DNA of 64,000 nt from NCBI GenBank assembly GCA_029817715.1, contig JARUPY010000393.1:124001-188000 (forward strand). The letters are read 5' to 3'. Origin of the DNA: Melastoma dodecandrum (lineage: Eukaryota; Streptophyta; Magnoliopsida; Myrtales; Melastomataceae). Positions 19,169 to 28,906 of this stretch are shown here, piece after piece. Under the pieces are notes generated by a model. The model saw only the letters and a program-made list of their open reading frames with translations. It made no database searches and was not told where the DNA came from. Numbering within the stretch: position 1 is the stretch's first letter; each line of letters opens with the position of its first letter. The position numbers and the translations under genes were made by a program.

Positions 19169-19423
19169 ATGTCTCATCCTTCTGCGATGCCTCACGGCTT
19201 CTGGGATACGGTCGCGGAGCATGTCACGAACAAGGTTCGACCCGTCCTGCGGGAACGACGGAGCGCGCAGGCGCCCGTCATCGCCTATCTCCGTGCGCTG
19301 GAAGGCGTTGCACGGCTCGAATGTGACAGCCGCGCAGCCATTCAGGTGATCGCGTCCGGCCGCCATCTGCTCGGTGATCGCAGCGAGATCGGCCCGGCGG
19401 AGGGTCCGTTTTCGAGGACGTGA
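19169..19423 (+). CDS. small hypothetical protein
   Basis: 84 residues from an ATG with a very good ribosome binding site (GGGAGGG, six bases ahead). It begins MSHPSAMPHGFWDTVAEHV and has an alpha-helical, Arg/Ala-rich body. No membrane segment or known motif, and no family recognised. A hairpin at 19091-19134 lies just upstream and could shape its leader. It stands alone between convergent neighbours. Confidence 0.4.
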   Translation: MSHPSAMPHGFWDTVAEHVTNKVRPVLRERRSAQAPVIAYLRALEGVARLECDSRAAIQVIASGRHLLGDRSEIGPAEGPFSRT

Positions 19424-19490
19424 CGGAAGCCCGGCCGACGCGCCGTGAGCCCCGCATCGCGGGCGACGATCGGCAGGGCGGCGTGGCCCT

Positions 19491-20510
19491 CTACGGCACC
19501 ATCGCCCCCTGCGTCTCGACATAGACCGCGTAGATCGAGGTGCTCGCCGTCATGAACAGCCGGTGCCGCTTCTTGCCGCCGAAGCAGAGATTGGCGCAGC
19601 CCTCGGGCAGGTGCACCTTGCCGATCAGGTCGCCGTCGGGCGCGTAGCAGCGCACGCCGTCCTCACTCGGGTCAGCCCAGCCCATCGAGCACCAGACGTT
19701 GCCGTCGATATCGGTACGGACCCCGTCGGTGAAGCCGGGCGCGAAGCCGTCCGCGAAGATCCGGTCGCCGGTGAGCCGGTCGCCCTCGACCATGAAGGCG
19801 CGGATATTGGCCCGCCCACCATGGGTGATGCCGGAATCGACGACATAGAGTGTCTTCTCGTCGGGCGAGAAGGCGAGGCCGTTCGGCCGGTCGAGACCCT
19901 CGCTCATGACCCTGGCCTGCCCGGTCGCAGGATCGAGCCGGTAGACCCGGGTCGGCAGTTCCGCCTTGTCCTTGTGGCCCTCGTAGTTGCCGTCGATGCC
20001 GTAACCGGGGTCGGTGAACCAGATCGCATTGTCGGAGGCCACCACGACGTCATTGGGCGCGTTGAGGGGCTTGCCGTCGAACCGGTCGATCAGCACCGTG
20101 ATGGTGCCGTCCGGCTCGGTGCGTGTCACCCGGCGGGTGTCGTGCTCGCAGGTGATCAGGCGGCCCTGGCGATCGCGGGTGTTGCCGTTCGCGTAGTTCG
20201 CATTCGCCCGGTAGACACTGACATGGCCGTTCTCCAGCCAGCGCATGATGCGGTTGTTCGGGATGTCGCTCCAGAGGAGGTAGCCGCCGTCCCGAAAGTA
20301 GACCGGGCCTTCCGCCCAGCGGAATCCGGTGGCGATGCGCTCGATAGCGGCATTGCCGACCTTGTAATGAAAGCGCTTGTCGATCGCCTCGACGCGCGGA
20401 TCGGGATAGCGGCTGCCCGGCAGGTTGCCGAGGGGCAGCCGGTCGGCCTGCGCCGCGACCGTGGTCGCCAGCAGGGCGGCGGCATCCGCGAGGACGTCAC
20501 GTCGGTTCAT
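19491..20510 (-). CDS. SMP-30/gluconolactonase family lactonase, exported
   Basis: 339 residues, intact. The N-terminus RRDVLADAAALLATTVAAQA is a signal peptide with a twin-arginine-like start, cleaved after about residue 22. The beta-propeller has the metal-site pattern of the family: WAEGPVYF, NAPNDVVVASDNAIWFTDP and RPNGLAFSPDEKTLYVVDS, with Glu, Asn and Asp ligands expected in those blocks. It probably hydrolyses sugar lactones such as gluconolactone in the periplasm. The gene stands alone and is preceded by GGAGGAGACGAG. Confidence 0.9.
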   Translation of the reverse strand: MNRRDVLADAAALLATTVAAQADRLPLGNLPGSRYPDPRVEAIDKRFHYKVGNAAIERIATGFRWAEGPVYFRDGGYLLWSDIPNNRIMRWLENGHVSVYRANANYANGNTRDRQGRLITCEHDTRRVTRTEPDGTITVLIDRFDGKPLNAPNDVVVASDNAIWFTDPGYGIDGNYEGHKDKAELPTRVYRLDPATGQARVMSEGLDRPNGLAFSPDEKTLYVVDSGITHGGRANIRAFMVEGDRLTGDRIFADGFAPGFTDGVRTDIDGNVWCSMGWADPSEDGVRCYAPDGDLIGKVHLPEGCANLCFGGKKRHRLFMTASTSIYAVYVETQGAMVP

Positions 20511-20707
20511 CACTCGTCTCCTCCCATCCGGTCTTTGCGCCGGACCGAAGGATTGTAGGGGGGTCGGGCGCCCGCGACAGCCGGGGCCGGGACATCTCAA
20601 GGAAGCGCCCTCGGGCAGCGGCACAGGCAAGGCCCGCCACTGACGCGGCCATACATCGCCGGGGGAGTGGACCGTTCCTGTGAATCGTGAGAGCCAATCC
20701 GGCGGGA

Positions 20708-22018
20708 TCAACGGCCGCCGGTCATGGCCCGCACCGGTGCGCCGGCGAGGTCGACCGTCGAACCGACCGTGTCCCGCAGGCCGGAGCCGACGTTGGACAG
20801 GTGCTCGCCGTAGGTCTCGCGCGTCTGCGGGTCGACGATGGCCACCGGGGCCGCGACCGCCAGAGCGGCACCGGTCGCGACCGTGGAGGCGGCCCCGGCC
20901 GCCGTGCTCACCAGCTTGTCCCCGAAACCGACCTGCCCGTCGGAGATCGGCTGTCCGTCGGCGAGGCGCTTGCCCAGCAGGGCCACGACGTCGCCGGAGG
21001 CGAACTTGCCGTGGTTCAGCGGGTCGTCGCCCTTCACGGACGAGAGGTTCAGGACACCGATGTTCTGGCGCTCCAGCTCGGTCCGGTATGGCTCGGCGTT
21101 CGGGTCGATGGCGCCCAGGCGGACGCTGTCGCCCCAGACCAGCCGCGAAACCGCCAGGGCTTGGTCGTCGCCGGACACCATCAGCGTCAGGTGCGGCCGG
21201 TTCGGGCCCATATCGTGAAACGCCTCGCGGGCGAGGTCCATGTCGACATCGGGCGCGGCCAGGATGACGTTGCGGATCTTGGGCGCCACGCGCCGGTCGC
21301 GGATGGCCATCTGGCGCAGACTTTCCAGCGTCAGCCAATTCCCCATCGAGTGGGCCAGCACCGTGACCTCGCCGACGTTCGGGTCCCTCGCCAGGTCCCG
21401 CAGCAGGGTCTCAAGGCCATTGCGCGAGAAGTTGGTGCTCTCCCGGTCGTAGCCGTAGGCCAGGACGCTGCCCTTGGACGGCCACGTGAACAGCACGGGC
21501 GCGACCTCGGCCCCGGAATCGTGGACGATCTGCGCGAAGCGGAAGACGGCATCCTCAAACTTGTTGTTGAAGCCGTGCACGAACACGAGCACGTGGCGCT
21601 TGGCACCGCGCCGGACGGTTCGTCCGGTCCAGGCGGCGACCTTCGCGTGGTCGATCGGCTCGGCGCGGAGGGCGACGAAGTCGGTGGCTGGATTGCCGGG
21701 GAGTGACTTGGGCCATTGCACGGAACCGGGCCGGCGCGTGGCGTCGGGCGGAATGGAAACGGCCAGGTCGGTGTAGGTGACGGCGTTGCCACGCTCGCCG
21801 GAGAACAGAACGCCGCGGTCACTCGCGGACTTGCGGGTCGTTGCCACCAGCATGTCGACCCGCGACGTGCCGGGAACCGTCTCGACGGCGGCGATGGGGA
21901 GCAGGACTCCGGTCGGCCGGCCCGCGCACGCGCCCAGCAAAGCGAGGGCCGCCGCGACGCCGAAGCCATAAATGACCCGGTGCTTCCCCACTACTCTCCC
22001 GAACACCGGCATCCCCAC
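20708..22018 (-). CDS. alpha/beta hydrolase lipoprotein (DUF900 type)
   Basis: 436 residues, intact. A lipobox LLGACAG near residue 30 after a hydrophobic stretch (GFGVAAALALLGA) indicates a lipoprotein. The hydrolase core has VLVFVHGFNN (oxyanion region), the nucleophile in LAHSMGNW, and AAPDVDMD for the acid. The C-terminal 90 residues are Ala/Val-rich and may lie against the membrane. DUF900 proteins are esterase-like with no firm substrate. It is transcribed alone, 176 bases from the chemoreceptor gene. Confidence 0.88.
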   Translation of the reverse strand: MGMPVFGRVVGKHRVIYGFGVAAALALLGACAGRPTGVLLPIAAVETVPGTSRVDMLVATTRKSASDRGVLFSGERGNAVTYTDLAVSIPPDATRRPGSVQWPKSLPGNPATDFVALRAEPIDHAKVAAWTGRTVRRGAKRHVLVFVHGFNNKFEDAVFRFAQIVHDSGAEVAPVLFTWPSKGSVLAYGYDRESTNFSRNGLETLLRDLARDPNVGEVTVLAHSMGNWLTLESLRQMAIRDRRVAPKIRNVILAAPDVDMDLAREAFHDMGPNRPHLTLMVSGDDQALAVSRLVWGDSVRLGAIDPNAEPYRTELERQNIGVLNLSSVKGDDPLNHGKFASGDVVALLGKRLADGQPISDGQVGFGDKLVSTAAGAASTVATGAALAVAAPVAIVDPQTRETYGEHLSNVGSGLRDTVGSTVDLAGAPVRAMTGGR

Positions 22019-22194
22019 AGCAAAGCCGCCTAAACCTGGGTGGGATACTGGTTAACGAGGCCCTACCCCGGCCCGGATGCCCTGCAATTGCGGCGGGCTT
22101 CGGTCGCGACCGGGGCGGGCTTAAGGCCGAGTCGCGGTCCCGCTGGGACTGCGGCCCGGTCGACAGATGTGGACCTCGGGCGCCGCCCGGCCGA

Positions 22195-23877
22195 TCAGGC
22201 CGCGCGAACGGTCGTGAGGAAGCGCCCCACCTCGTCCCTGAGGTGCTCTGATTGCCGCGACAGTTCGGATGCGGCGGAGAGCACCTCGGTGGCGGCGGCG
22301 CCCGTCTCCTCGGAGGCCTGTGCCACGCCCGCGATGGTGCCCGTCACCTCGGATGTGCCCACGGCCGCCTGCGAGACATTGCGCACGATCTCCTGGGTCG
22401 CACCGCCCTGCTGCTCCACCGCCGCCGCGATGCTCGTGGCGACGGTGTCGATTTCCCGGATCCGGCTCGAGATGCCGCCGATGGCGCTGACCGCCTGACC
22501 CGTCACGCCCTGGATCTCGCCGATCTGCCCCGCGATGTCCTGGGTCGCCCGAGCGGTCTGCTCGGCCAGGGCCTTCACCTCGGTCGCCACAACCGCGAAG
22601 CCCTTGCCGGCCGCGCCGGCCCGGGCGGCCTCGATGGTGGCGTTGAGCGCGAGCAGGTTCGTCTGGCCGGCGATGCCTGAGATCAGGCCGACCATCTCGC
22701 CGATCTTGGTCGAGGTCGACTTCAAGGCTTGCACAAGGTGGGCGGTTTGGGCGGCTTCGCCCACGGCCGCCTGCGCGAGCCCGGCCGATCCCTGGACCTG
22801 CCGACCGATCTCCTGAACGGACGAGCCGAGCTCCTCGGCGGCGGCCGCCACGGTGTTGACGTTGGACGAGGCTTCCTCGGCCGCAGCGGCGACGCTGGTG
22901 GACTGGCTAGCGGTCTCGGCGGCGGTGGACGTCATCTGCTGGGCGGTGGCCTGAAGCTGCGTCGCCGAGGCCGACACCATGCCCACGATGCCGCCGACCG
23001 CCGTCTCGAAGCCGTCGGCCAGCTCGATCATCGTGCGCCTGCGCTCCTGCGCCGCCGCCTCGTCGGCGATGCGCTTCATCTCGGCCTGCTCGGCCGCCTT
23101 CTGGGCGACCATCGCCTTGATCCCCTCCACCGCCTTGCCCACCGCCCCGATCTCATCGCCGCGCGCCGCCTCGTCAATCTGCGCGTCGATCTCACCCTTG
23201 GCCATGCGCTGCAGCACCGAGACGAGGCGTCCGAGGGGGCGGGTGATGCCGTAGACGGAGACGAGGATCGCGACGAGGAACCCGGCCAGGACGCCCAGTG
23301 CACTGAAGATCATCAGGCTGTGGCGGGTCGCATTGGTTTGGTTCGTCAGCTCGGCGGAGCCATCGCGCATGGATTGCTGGATGGCGTTTCCGAGTTGATT
23401 GCCCTCCTCGACCATCGCGGCGAAGGTCGGATCGATGGCGCTGTGAACCAGGGCGAGGGCATCGGCATTGCGGTTCGAGGTGCCGAGCCGCCGGACTTCG
23501 CTCACATCCTGAACAAAGCGGTTGATCCGCGTCGCTTGGGCATCGATGCGGGCGGCAAAGGTCGGCGCCTTTTGGCGCAGATCGGCCAAGGTCACCTTCA
23601 TCGGCGCCAAGGTCGCCTCGAAGCCCCTGTTCGCCGCCTGCATTTGAGCGTCGTCGGTCTCGGCGATGATCCTGTAGACCCAGTAGTTCAACTCGAAGAT
23701 CAGCCGGTTGGCCCGTCGTGCCGCCGTCGCCGCCTCCGCTTCATTGTCGATGAAGGCGGTGTAAGCGTCGTCGATCTGGGTCATGCGACCCTGGGCGAAC
23801 CAGACACACCCGGCCATGATGATGGCAATCAAAACAATATTTGCTGAGATCTTCGAGAGAATGCGGATATTTGCCAT
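22195..23877 (-). CDS. methyl-accepting chemotaxis protein
   Basis: 560 residues, intact. First membrane segment at about residues 9-27, a periplasmic four-helix-bundle sensor up to about 188, second segment at about 190-212, HAMP domain to about 265, then a long coiled coil with the signalling hairpin tip ([25 protein letters not shown]), which contacts CheA and CheW. The sensor is of the 4HB type that often senses small organic acids or amino acids; the ligand is unknown. Upstream (23880-23960) is AT-rich and probably carries a flagellar-class or housekeeping promoter. Confidence 0.95.
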   Translation of the reverse strand: MANIRILSKISANIVLIAIIMAGCVWFAQGRMTQIDDAYTAFIDNEAEAATAARRANRLIFELNYWVYRIIAETDDAQMQAANRGFEATLAPMKVTLADLRQKAPTFAARIDAQATRINRFVQDVSEVRRLGTSNRNADALALVHSAIDPTFAAMVEEGNQLGNAIQQSMRDGSAELTNQTNATRHSLMIFSALGVLAGFLVAILVSVYGITRPLGRLVSVLQRMAKGEIDAQIDEAARGDEIGAVGKAVEGIKAMVAQKAAEQAEMKRIADEAAAQERRRTMIELADGFETAVGGIVGMVSASATQLQATAQQMTSTAAETASQSTSVAAAAEEASSNVNTVAAAAEELGSSVQEIGRQVQGSAGLAQAAVGEAAQTAHLVQALKSTSTKIGEMVGLISGIAGQTNLLALNATIEAARAGAAGKGFAVVATEVKALAEQTARATQDIAGQIGEIQGVTGQAVSAIGGISSRIREIDTVATSIAAAVEQQGGATQEIVRNVSQAAVGTSEVTGTIAGVAQASEETGAAATEVLSAASELSRQSEHLRDEVGRFLTTVRAA

Positions 23878-24161
23878 TGCGTCTCAGCCCACCATATATC
23901 ATTCGATGGGCCTTTTATCAGTCACACATGCTTAAACATTTGTAAAAAAATGCAATATATCCCCCATCTCGCCGCTATAACGGGCTGAACCAAACCGTTC
24001 CTTTTCAAGCCATCGAGTGCACATCCGGATCGAGAACGTCCTGCCCGCTCGTGAGCCGGAACGCGTCCCATTCCACTGGGATCGAGAACACGACGGGCGC
24101 GCCGGGTCCGGCGAATAGGGAAGCGGAGACCGTCGGAGCTCTCCGGAGGCGACCGTGGCCG

Positions 24162-25859
24162 TCAGTCCCCGGCCTTGGTGAGAAAGTCGAAGTCGCAGCC
24201 TTCCGGCGCCTGGGTAACGGTGCGGCGGTAAAGGGCCTTGTAGCCCCGCGTCGGGGCGGGCGGAGGCCGGTGGTCGGCCAGCCGCCGGGCGATCTCGTCC
24301 TGCGCGACCAGAAGTTCGACGCGCTTGTCCCGGATCGACAGCCGGATCCGGTCCCCGTCGCGCACCGCCGCCAACGGCCCGCCCACCGCGGCTTCGGGCG
24401 CCACGTGCAGCACGATGGTGCCGAAGGCGGTGCCGCTCATGCGGGCGTCGGAGATGCGCACCATGTCCTTCACCCCCGCCTGCGCCAGCTTCCGAGGGAT
24501 CGGCAGGTAGCCCGCCTCTGGCATGCCCGCCGCATGGGGCCCGGCGTTCTGCAGGACCAGGATGTCGCCGGGCGCCACATCGAGGTCGGGATCGTCGATG
24601 CGCGCCGACAGGTCCTCCAGACCGGTGAACACCACCGCACGGCCTTCCGACTCGAACAGTTCGGGCGTCGCCGCCGCGCGCTTAAAGATTGCCCCGTCGG
24701 GGGCGAGGCTGCCGGAGAGGGACACAAGACCGCCAAGCGGCGACACGGGATCCTGAGCCGTGCGGATGATCGCGCGGTCGACCCAGCCCTGCGGCTCGTC
24801 CAGGCGCTCGGCCAGCGTGCGGCCCTCCACGTCCACGGTATCGAGGTGCAGGAGCGGGCGCAGCTCGCGCAGCAGCGCGCCCATGCCCCCGGCGGCGTGG
24901 AAATCCTCCATGTAGCCCTGGCCCACTGGCTTCAGGTCGACCAAGACCGGCGTCTCGTCCGAGATCGCGTTGAAGCGCTCGGGCGCGATGCGGATACCAA
25001 GCCGTCCGGCGATGGCGGTGAGGTGCACGATGGCGTTGGTCGAGCCCGACAGCGCCATCAGCACGCGGATCGCGTTCTCGACCGACTTCTGGGTGATGAC
25101 CTGAGAGGGCCGGATCTTCGACTGGATCAGCCGTACCGCCGCGCGTCCGGTTTCTTCGGCGGCGCGCAGCCGGTCGGCGTGCACGGCCGGGATCGCCGCG
25201 GTGCCCGGCAGGCACATGCCGAGCGCCTCGATGAGACAGGCCATGGTCGAGGCCGTGCCCATCACCGCGCAGGTGCCGGCGGTGACCGCGAGCCGGCCCT
25301 CGACTTCGGCGATCTCGTCCGCATCGACGGTCCCGGCCCTATACTTGGCCCAGAAGCGCCGGCAATCGGTGCAGGCGCCGAGGCGCTGCCCCTTGTGGCG
25401 GCCGGTCATCATCGGCCCGGTGACGAGCTGGATCGCCGGCAGGTCGGCCGAGGCCGCGCCCATGATCTGCGCCGGCACCGTCTTGTCGCAGCCGCCGACG
25501 AGCACCACGGCGTCCATCGGCTGGGCGCGGATCATCTCCTCCGTGTCCATCGCCATCAGGTTGCGGAACATCATGCTGGTGGAATTGAGGAAGACCTCGC
25601 CGAGCGACACGGTCGGGAACGGCCGCGGCAGGCCGCCCGCCGCGAGCACCCCGCGGGAGACCGCCTCCACCAGTTCGGGCATGCCCCGGTGGCAGTTGTT
25701 GAAGCCCGAGGGCGTCATCGCGATGCCGACCACCGGCTTGTTCAGAAGCCCGACCGAGATGCCCATCGAGCGCGCGAAGGACCGGCGCAGGTAGCGGGCG
25801 AAATCGCGGTCGCCATAGTTAGTCAGGCCGCGGTCGAAGCCGTGCGGTTCGTCGGTCAT
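24162..25859 (-). CDS. IlvD/EDD family sugar-acid dehydratase
   Basis: 565 residues, intact. It has the three cysteine blocks that hold the Fe-S cluster in the family: FNNCHRGM, VGGCDKTVPAQ and GTCAVMGTASTM, plus SGSTNAIVHL. The N-terminal Arg-rich SFARSMGISVG and the C-terminal form fit the arabonate/xylonate/galactonate dehydratase branch more than biosynthetic IlvD, which would be isolated or near ilv genes. The start chosen, ATG at 25859, follows GAGGAGACGACC; the frame is open further upstream but lacks family sequence. Substrate is inferred only. Confidence 0.85.
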   Translation of the reverse strand: MTDEPHGFDRGLTNYGDRDFARYLRRSFARSMGISVGLLNKPVVGIAMTPSGFNNCHRGMPELVEAVSRGVLAAGGLPRPFPTVSLGEVFLNSTSMMFRNLMAMDTEEMIRAQPMDAVVLVGGCDKTVPAQIMGAASADLPAIQLVTGPMMTGRHKGQRLGACTDCRRFWAKYRAGTVDADEIAEVEGRLAVTAGTCAVMGTASTMACLIEALGMCLPGTAAIPAVHADRLRAAEETGRAAVRLIQSKIRPSQVITQKSVENAIRVLMALSGSTNAIVHLTAIAGRLGIRIAPERFNAISDETPVLVDLKPVGQGYMEDFHAAGGMGALLRELRPLLHLDTVDVEGRTLAERLDEPQGWVDRAIIRTAQDPVSPLGGLVSLSGSLAPDGAIFKRAAATPELFESEGRAVVFTGLEDLSARIDDPDLDVAPGDILVLQNAGPHAAGMPEAGYLPIPRKLAQAGVKDMVRISDARMSGTAFGTIVLHVAPEAAVGGPLAAVRDGDRIRLSIRDKRVELLVAQDEIARRLADHRPPPAPTRGYKALYRRTVTQAPEGCDFDFLTKAGD

Positions 25860-26061
25860 GGTCGTCTCCTCGCGAGGGCAAACCGGGTATCCCGGCTCCT
25901 GACGCGCCTGTCGAGCCAATCCTTGACGGCGCGGGTCATCCCGTCCTTGTCCAGGCCACCGCGGCCCGGGCGATCCGCGCCCCGCCCCCGGCCACGCGCG
26001 GACTGTGCCGCATCCGGCAGCGGGGAGGCCAGCCCCGCCCTTGATCGTTGCCTCACTCATT

Positions 26062-26075
26062 GATAGCTTACTATC
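26062..26075. promoter_or_regulatory. probable MarR operator
   Basis: GATAGCTTACTATC is a perfect inverted repeat (GATAG, four-base spacer, CTATC) with further symmetry on both sides (TTGATAG ... CTATCGA). It lies 52 bases before the MarR start, in the divergent region shared with the IlvD/EDD gene. Spacing and form match known MarR-family sites. Repression of the efflux operon is inferred. Confidence 0.55.
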
Positions 26076-26127
26076 GATTGGCACGGCGGATCTTCCGGCG
26101 CGTCCCCCAGCGACCGGAAGCGGTGAG

Positions 26128-26604
26128 ATGGCAGCCGACACCCTGCGCCAGCTTCGCCGGGCCTATACCCACACGCTGCTCCTGTCCGGACGGCGGTGGC
26201 GGCGGCTCGCCAACGAAGCCACCGAGGCTCACGGCCTGTCCGAGGCCAAGGCCTTGCCAATGGTGCTGATCGCCTGCATGGGCGGCGCGCCGCGTCAGAC
26301 CACGCTGGCGGACGCGATGGGCATCGAGGGTCCGTCGCTGGTGCGTCTCCTCGACCAACTGGAGAAGGCCGACCTCGTCGTCCGCCGGGAGGACCCCACC
26401 GACCGCCGCGCCAAGGTGCTGGCCCTCACGCCCTCGGGCCGGGCGATCGTCGCGGCGATCGAGGCGGATCTGGAGCGCCTGCGGGACGCGGCATTGGCCA
26501 AAGTGAGCACCGCCGATCTGGAGGCCGGCCTGCGGGTATTCAACGCCCTGCGGGATCATCTGCACGGCGAGGCCGAGCCCGACGAAGCGGAGGCCACACG
26601 ATGA
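26128..26604 (+). CDS. MarR family transcriptional regulator
   Basis: 158 residues, intact. The winged helix has TTLADAMGIEGPSLVRLLDQLEKADLV as recognition helix and REDPTDRRAKVLALT as wing with the conserved Asp-Arg. I use the ATG at 26128; the frame is open for 41 codons more but that part covers the operator. The stop overlaps the ATG of the FUSC permease, so it is the first gene of the efflux operon and most likely its repressor, released by an aromatic acid. Confidence 0.92.
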   Translation: MAADTLRQLRRAYTHTLLLSGRRWRRLANEATEAHGLSEAKALPMVLIACMGGAPRQTTLADAMGIEGPSLVRLLDQLEKADLVVRREDPTDRRAKVLALTPSGRAIVAAIEADLERLRDAALAKVSTADLEAGLRVFNALRDHLHGEAEPDEAEATR

Positions 26605-28643
26605 CCTTGCCGGGATGGCGCGACTGGGCCTTCGCGCTGAAGACCTACGCGGCCGCGATGCTCGCCCTGTTCCTGGCGTTCTGGATCGACCTGCCGCGGC
26701 CCTATTGGGCGCTCGGCACCGTCTACATCACGAGCCAGATGCTCGCTGGGGCGACGCGCGCGAAGGCGCTCTACCGGGTGCTCGGCACCCTGCTCGGGGC
26801 CGTGGTGAGCGTGATCCTCGTGCCGAACCTGGTGAACGCGCCGGAACTCCTGACGCTCGCCATCGCGGCCTGGGTCGCGACGTGCCTGTACTTCTCGCTG
26901 CTCGACCGCACGCCGCGCAGCTACCTCTTCATGCTGGCCGGCTATACGGCGGCGCTGATCGGCTTCCCGGCGGTCGACGACCCGAGCGCGATCTTCGACA
27001 CCGCGGTAGCGCGGGCCGAGGAGATCTCGCTGGGGATCGTCTGCGCCAGCCTCGCCGCCACGGTGGTGCTGCCGCAATCCGTGGCACCGGTGATCGCCGG
27101 CCGTCTCGATCTGTGGTTGCGCGATGCGAGGGGGTGGGTCGTCTGCGTCCTTAGGCGGACCGGCGCGGCGACGGACTCGCAGGCGATCCGGCTGCAGCTC
27201 GCCTCGGACGCCATCGCCTTCGACGCCCTGGCGACGCCGCTCCGCTACGACATGACCGGTGCGGAGCGCTCGGCCGAGGCCATGGCGACCCTGCGCCAGC
27301 ACATGCTGATGGTCCTGCCCATCGCCTCCGCGCTCTCGGATCGTATCGAGACGCTGGAACGGGCCGACGCGCTGCCGCCGCGCCTGCGCACCCTCCTCGA
27401 CGCCGTGGCCGCGTGGCTGGCCTCCGGCAGCACCGAGCAGACCCAAGCCGACCGCCTGAAGGCCGATGCGGAGGCCCTCGAACCCCGGCTCGGCGAAGGC
27501 TCCTCCTGGGAGGCCCTGGTGCTGGCGAGCCTCCTGACGCGGCTGCGCGACTTCATCGACCTGCGCCAGGATGCCCGCATCCTGCAAAAGCACATCGCGG
27601 ATGGCAGCCCGGTCACCGAGACCTTGACCTTCCGGTACACGGCGGCGGCGCGGACGATCCGCCACCGCGACCACGGCATGGCGTTGCTGTCGGGGTTGGG
27701 CGTGTTCCTGACGATCCTGGCCACCTGCGCGGTCTGGATCGCCACGGGCTGGCCGGACGGATCGGCCGCGCCGATGATGGGGGCGGTCGCCTGCTGCCTG
27801 TTCGCCGCCCAGGACGATCCGGCGCCGTTCATCGTCCGGTTCGCCAACTCGGCGATCCTCGGCGCCCTCGGTTCGGGGATTTATCTGTTCGCGGTGCTGC
27901 CGCTCGCCACCTCCTTCGAGATGGTGGTTCTGGCGCTGGCCCCGGCCCTCCTGATCTGCGGGGTGTTCATGGCCCAGCCGAAGACGGCGCCGATGGCGAT
28001 GGGCGCGGCCGTCAACGGCTCGGCCGTGATCGCGCTCCAGAGCAGCTACACCGGCGATTTCACCGCCTTCGCCAACGCCGCCGTCGCGGTCATCGTCGGG
28101 ATGTGGGTGGCCGCCATCGTCACGCGCCTGGTCCGCTCGGTCGGCGGCGGCTGGTCGGCGCGGCGCCTCGTGGCCGTCAACCGGCGCAGCCTCGCCCAGG
28201 CCGCCGAGCGCCGGGGCGCGCAGAGCGGGCTCGAGCTCGCGGCCATCATGCTGGACCGCGTCGGCCTGATCGCACCGCGCCTCGCCGCCCTGCCGTCGGA
28301 CGACGCGGAATGGACCGCCGATCTCCTCGCCGAGGTCCGCGTGGGCATCAACGTCGTGGAGTTGCGGCGTGATCGCCGGAAGCTCTCGAAGCCGGGCCGG
28401 GCGGCGGTCGAAGCCTGTCTCGCCGCCCTGTCGCGGCACTTCGAGGACAAGCCGGGGACACCCGCCCCCGGCCTGCTGGAGACCGTCGACGGCGCGCTCG
28501 ACGCCGTCTCCCACGATGCGCGGACGGCGCCCGGCCGGGCCGCGCTGATGGGACTCGTCGGCATCCGGCGCGGCCTGTTTCCGGATGCGCCGCCCTACCG
28601 CTCGTCCCTGCCCACCACCACGCATCCGGAACTCGCGGCATGA
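26601..28643 (+). CDS. FUSC-family aromatic acid efflux permease (AaeB-like)
   Basis: 680 residues, intact, usual length for the family. Two sets of membrane helices (about residues 12-165 and 365-520) separated by a cytoplasmic region, with PYWALGTVYITSQMLAGATRAKALYRVLGT-type FUSC sequence near the N-terminus. With the DUF1656 protein and the HlyD-type adaptor that follow it forms the same set as E. coli aaeXAB and fusaric-acid resistance operons, which export aromatic carboxylic acids. It overlaps MarR and the DUF1656 gene by four bases each. Confidence 0.93.
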   Translation: MTLPGWRDWAFALKTYAAAMLALFLAFWIDLPRPYWALGTVYITSQMLAGATRAKALYRVLGTLLGAVVSVILVPNLVNAPELLTLAIAAWVATCLYFSLLDRTPRSYLFMLAGYTAALIGFPAVDDPSAIFDTAVARAEEISLGIVCASLAATVVLPQSVAPVIAGRLDLWLRDARGWVVCVLRRTGAATDSQAIRLQLASDAIAFDALATPLRYDMTGAERSAEAMATLRQHMLMVLPIASALSDRIETLERADALPPRLRTLLDAVAAWLASGSTEQTQADRLKADAEALEPRLGEGSSWEALVLASLLTRLRDFIDLRQDARILQKHIADGSPVTETLTFRYTAAARTIRHRDHGMALLSGLGVFLTILATCAVWIATGWPDGSAAPMMGAVACCLFAAQDDPAPFIVRFANSAILGALGSGIYLFAVLPLATSFEMVVLALAPALLICGVFMAQPKTAPMAMGAAVNGSAVIALQSSYTGDFTAFANAAVAVIVGMWVAAIVTRLVRSVGGGWSARRLVAVNRRSLAQAAERRGAQSGLELAAIMLDRVGLIAPRLAALPSDDAEWTADLLAEVRVGINVVELRRDRRKLSKPGRAAVEACLAALSRHFEDKPGTPAPGLLETVDGALDAVSHDARTAPGRAALMGLVGIRRGLFPDAPPYRSSLPTTTHPELAA

Positions 28644-28849
28644 CCGGCGAACTCGACATCTACGGCGTCTTCATCCCGAGCCTCGCGGCCTGGATGCTCA
28701 TCGCCTTCGCGATCAGCATCCCCCTGCGGCGGATGCTGGCGAGGGCCGGGTTCTACCGCATGGTCTGGCACCGACCCCTGTTCGATCTCGCCCTCTACGT
28801 CGTGCTCCTCGGCGGCGTGGTGTCGGTGGCGGTGCCGCTCACGTCCTGA
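28640..28849 (+). CDS. DUF1656 small membrane protein (AaeX-like)
   Basis: 69 residues, intact. Two hydrophobic helices (about 10-28 and 45-66) around RRMLARAGFYRMVWHRPLFD, the typical DUF1656 centre. It begins within the stop of the FUSC gene (ATGA overlap). The family almost always stands between FUSC and HlyD genes; its exact job in the pump is not known. Confidence 0.92.
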   Translation: MTGELDIYGVFIPSLAAWMLIAFAISIPLRRMLARAGFYRMVWHRPLFDLALYVVLLGGVVSVAVPLTS

Positions 28850-28906
28850 GGGGCGGGCTCGTCCGCTCCCGCTCTCGCCTCTCCGTAAATCTCCCGGATT
28901 CACCCC

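Noticed and set aside
24051..26063. Long plus-strand open frame of 670 codons
   Set aside because: Antisense shadow of the IlvD/EDD gene, with His/Arg/Gly-rich composition typical of shadows.
26556..28625. Long minus-strand open frame of 689 codons
   Set aside because: Antisense shadow of the FUSC permease gene, extremely rich in Arg, Gly and His.
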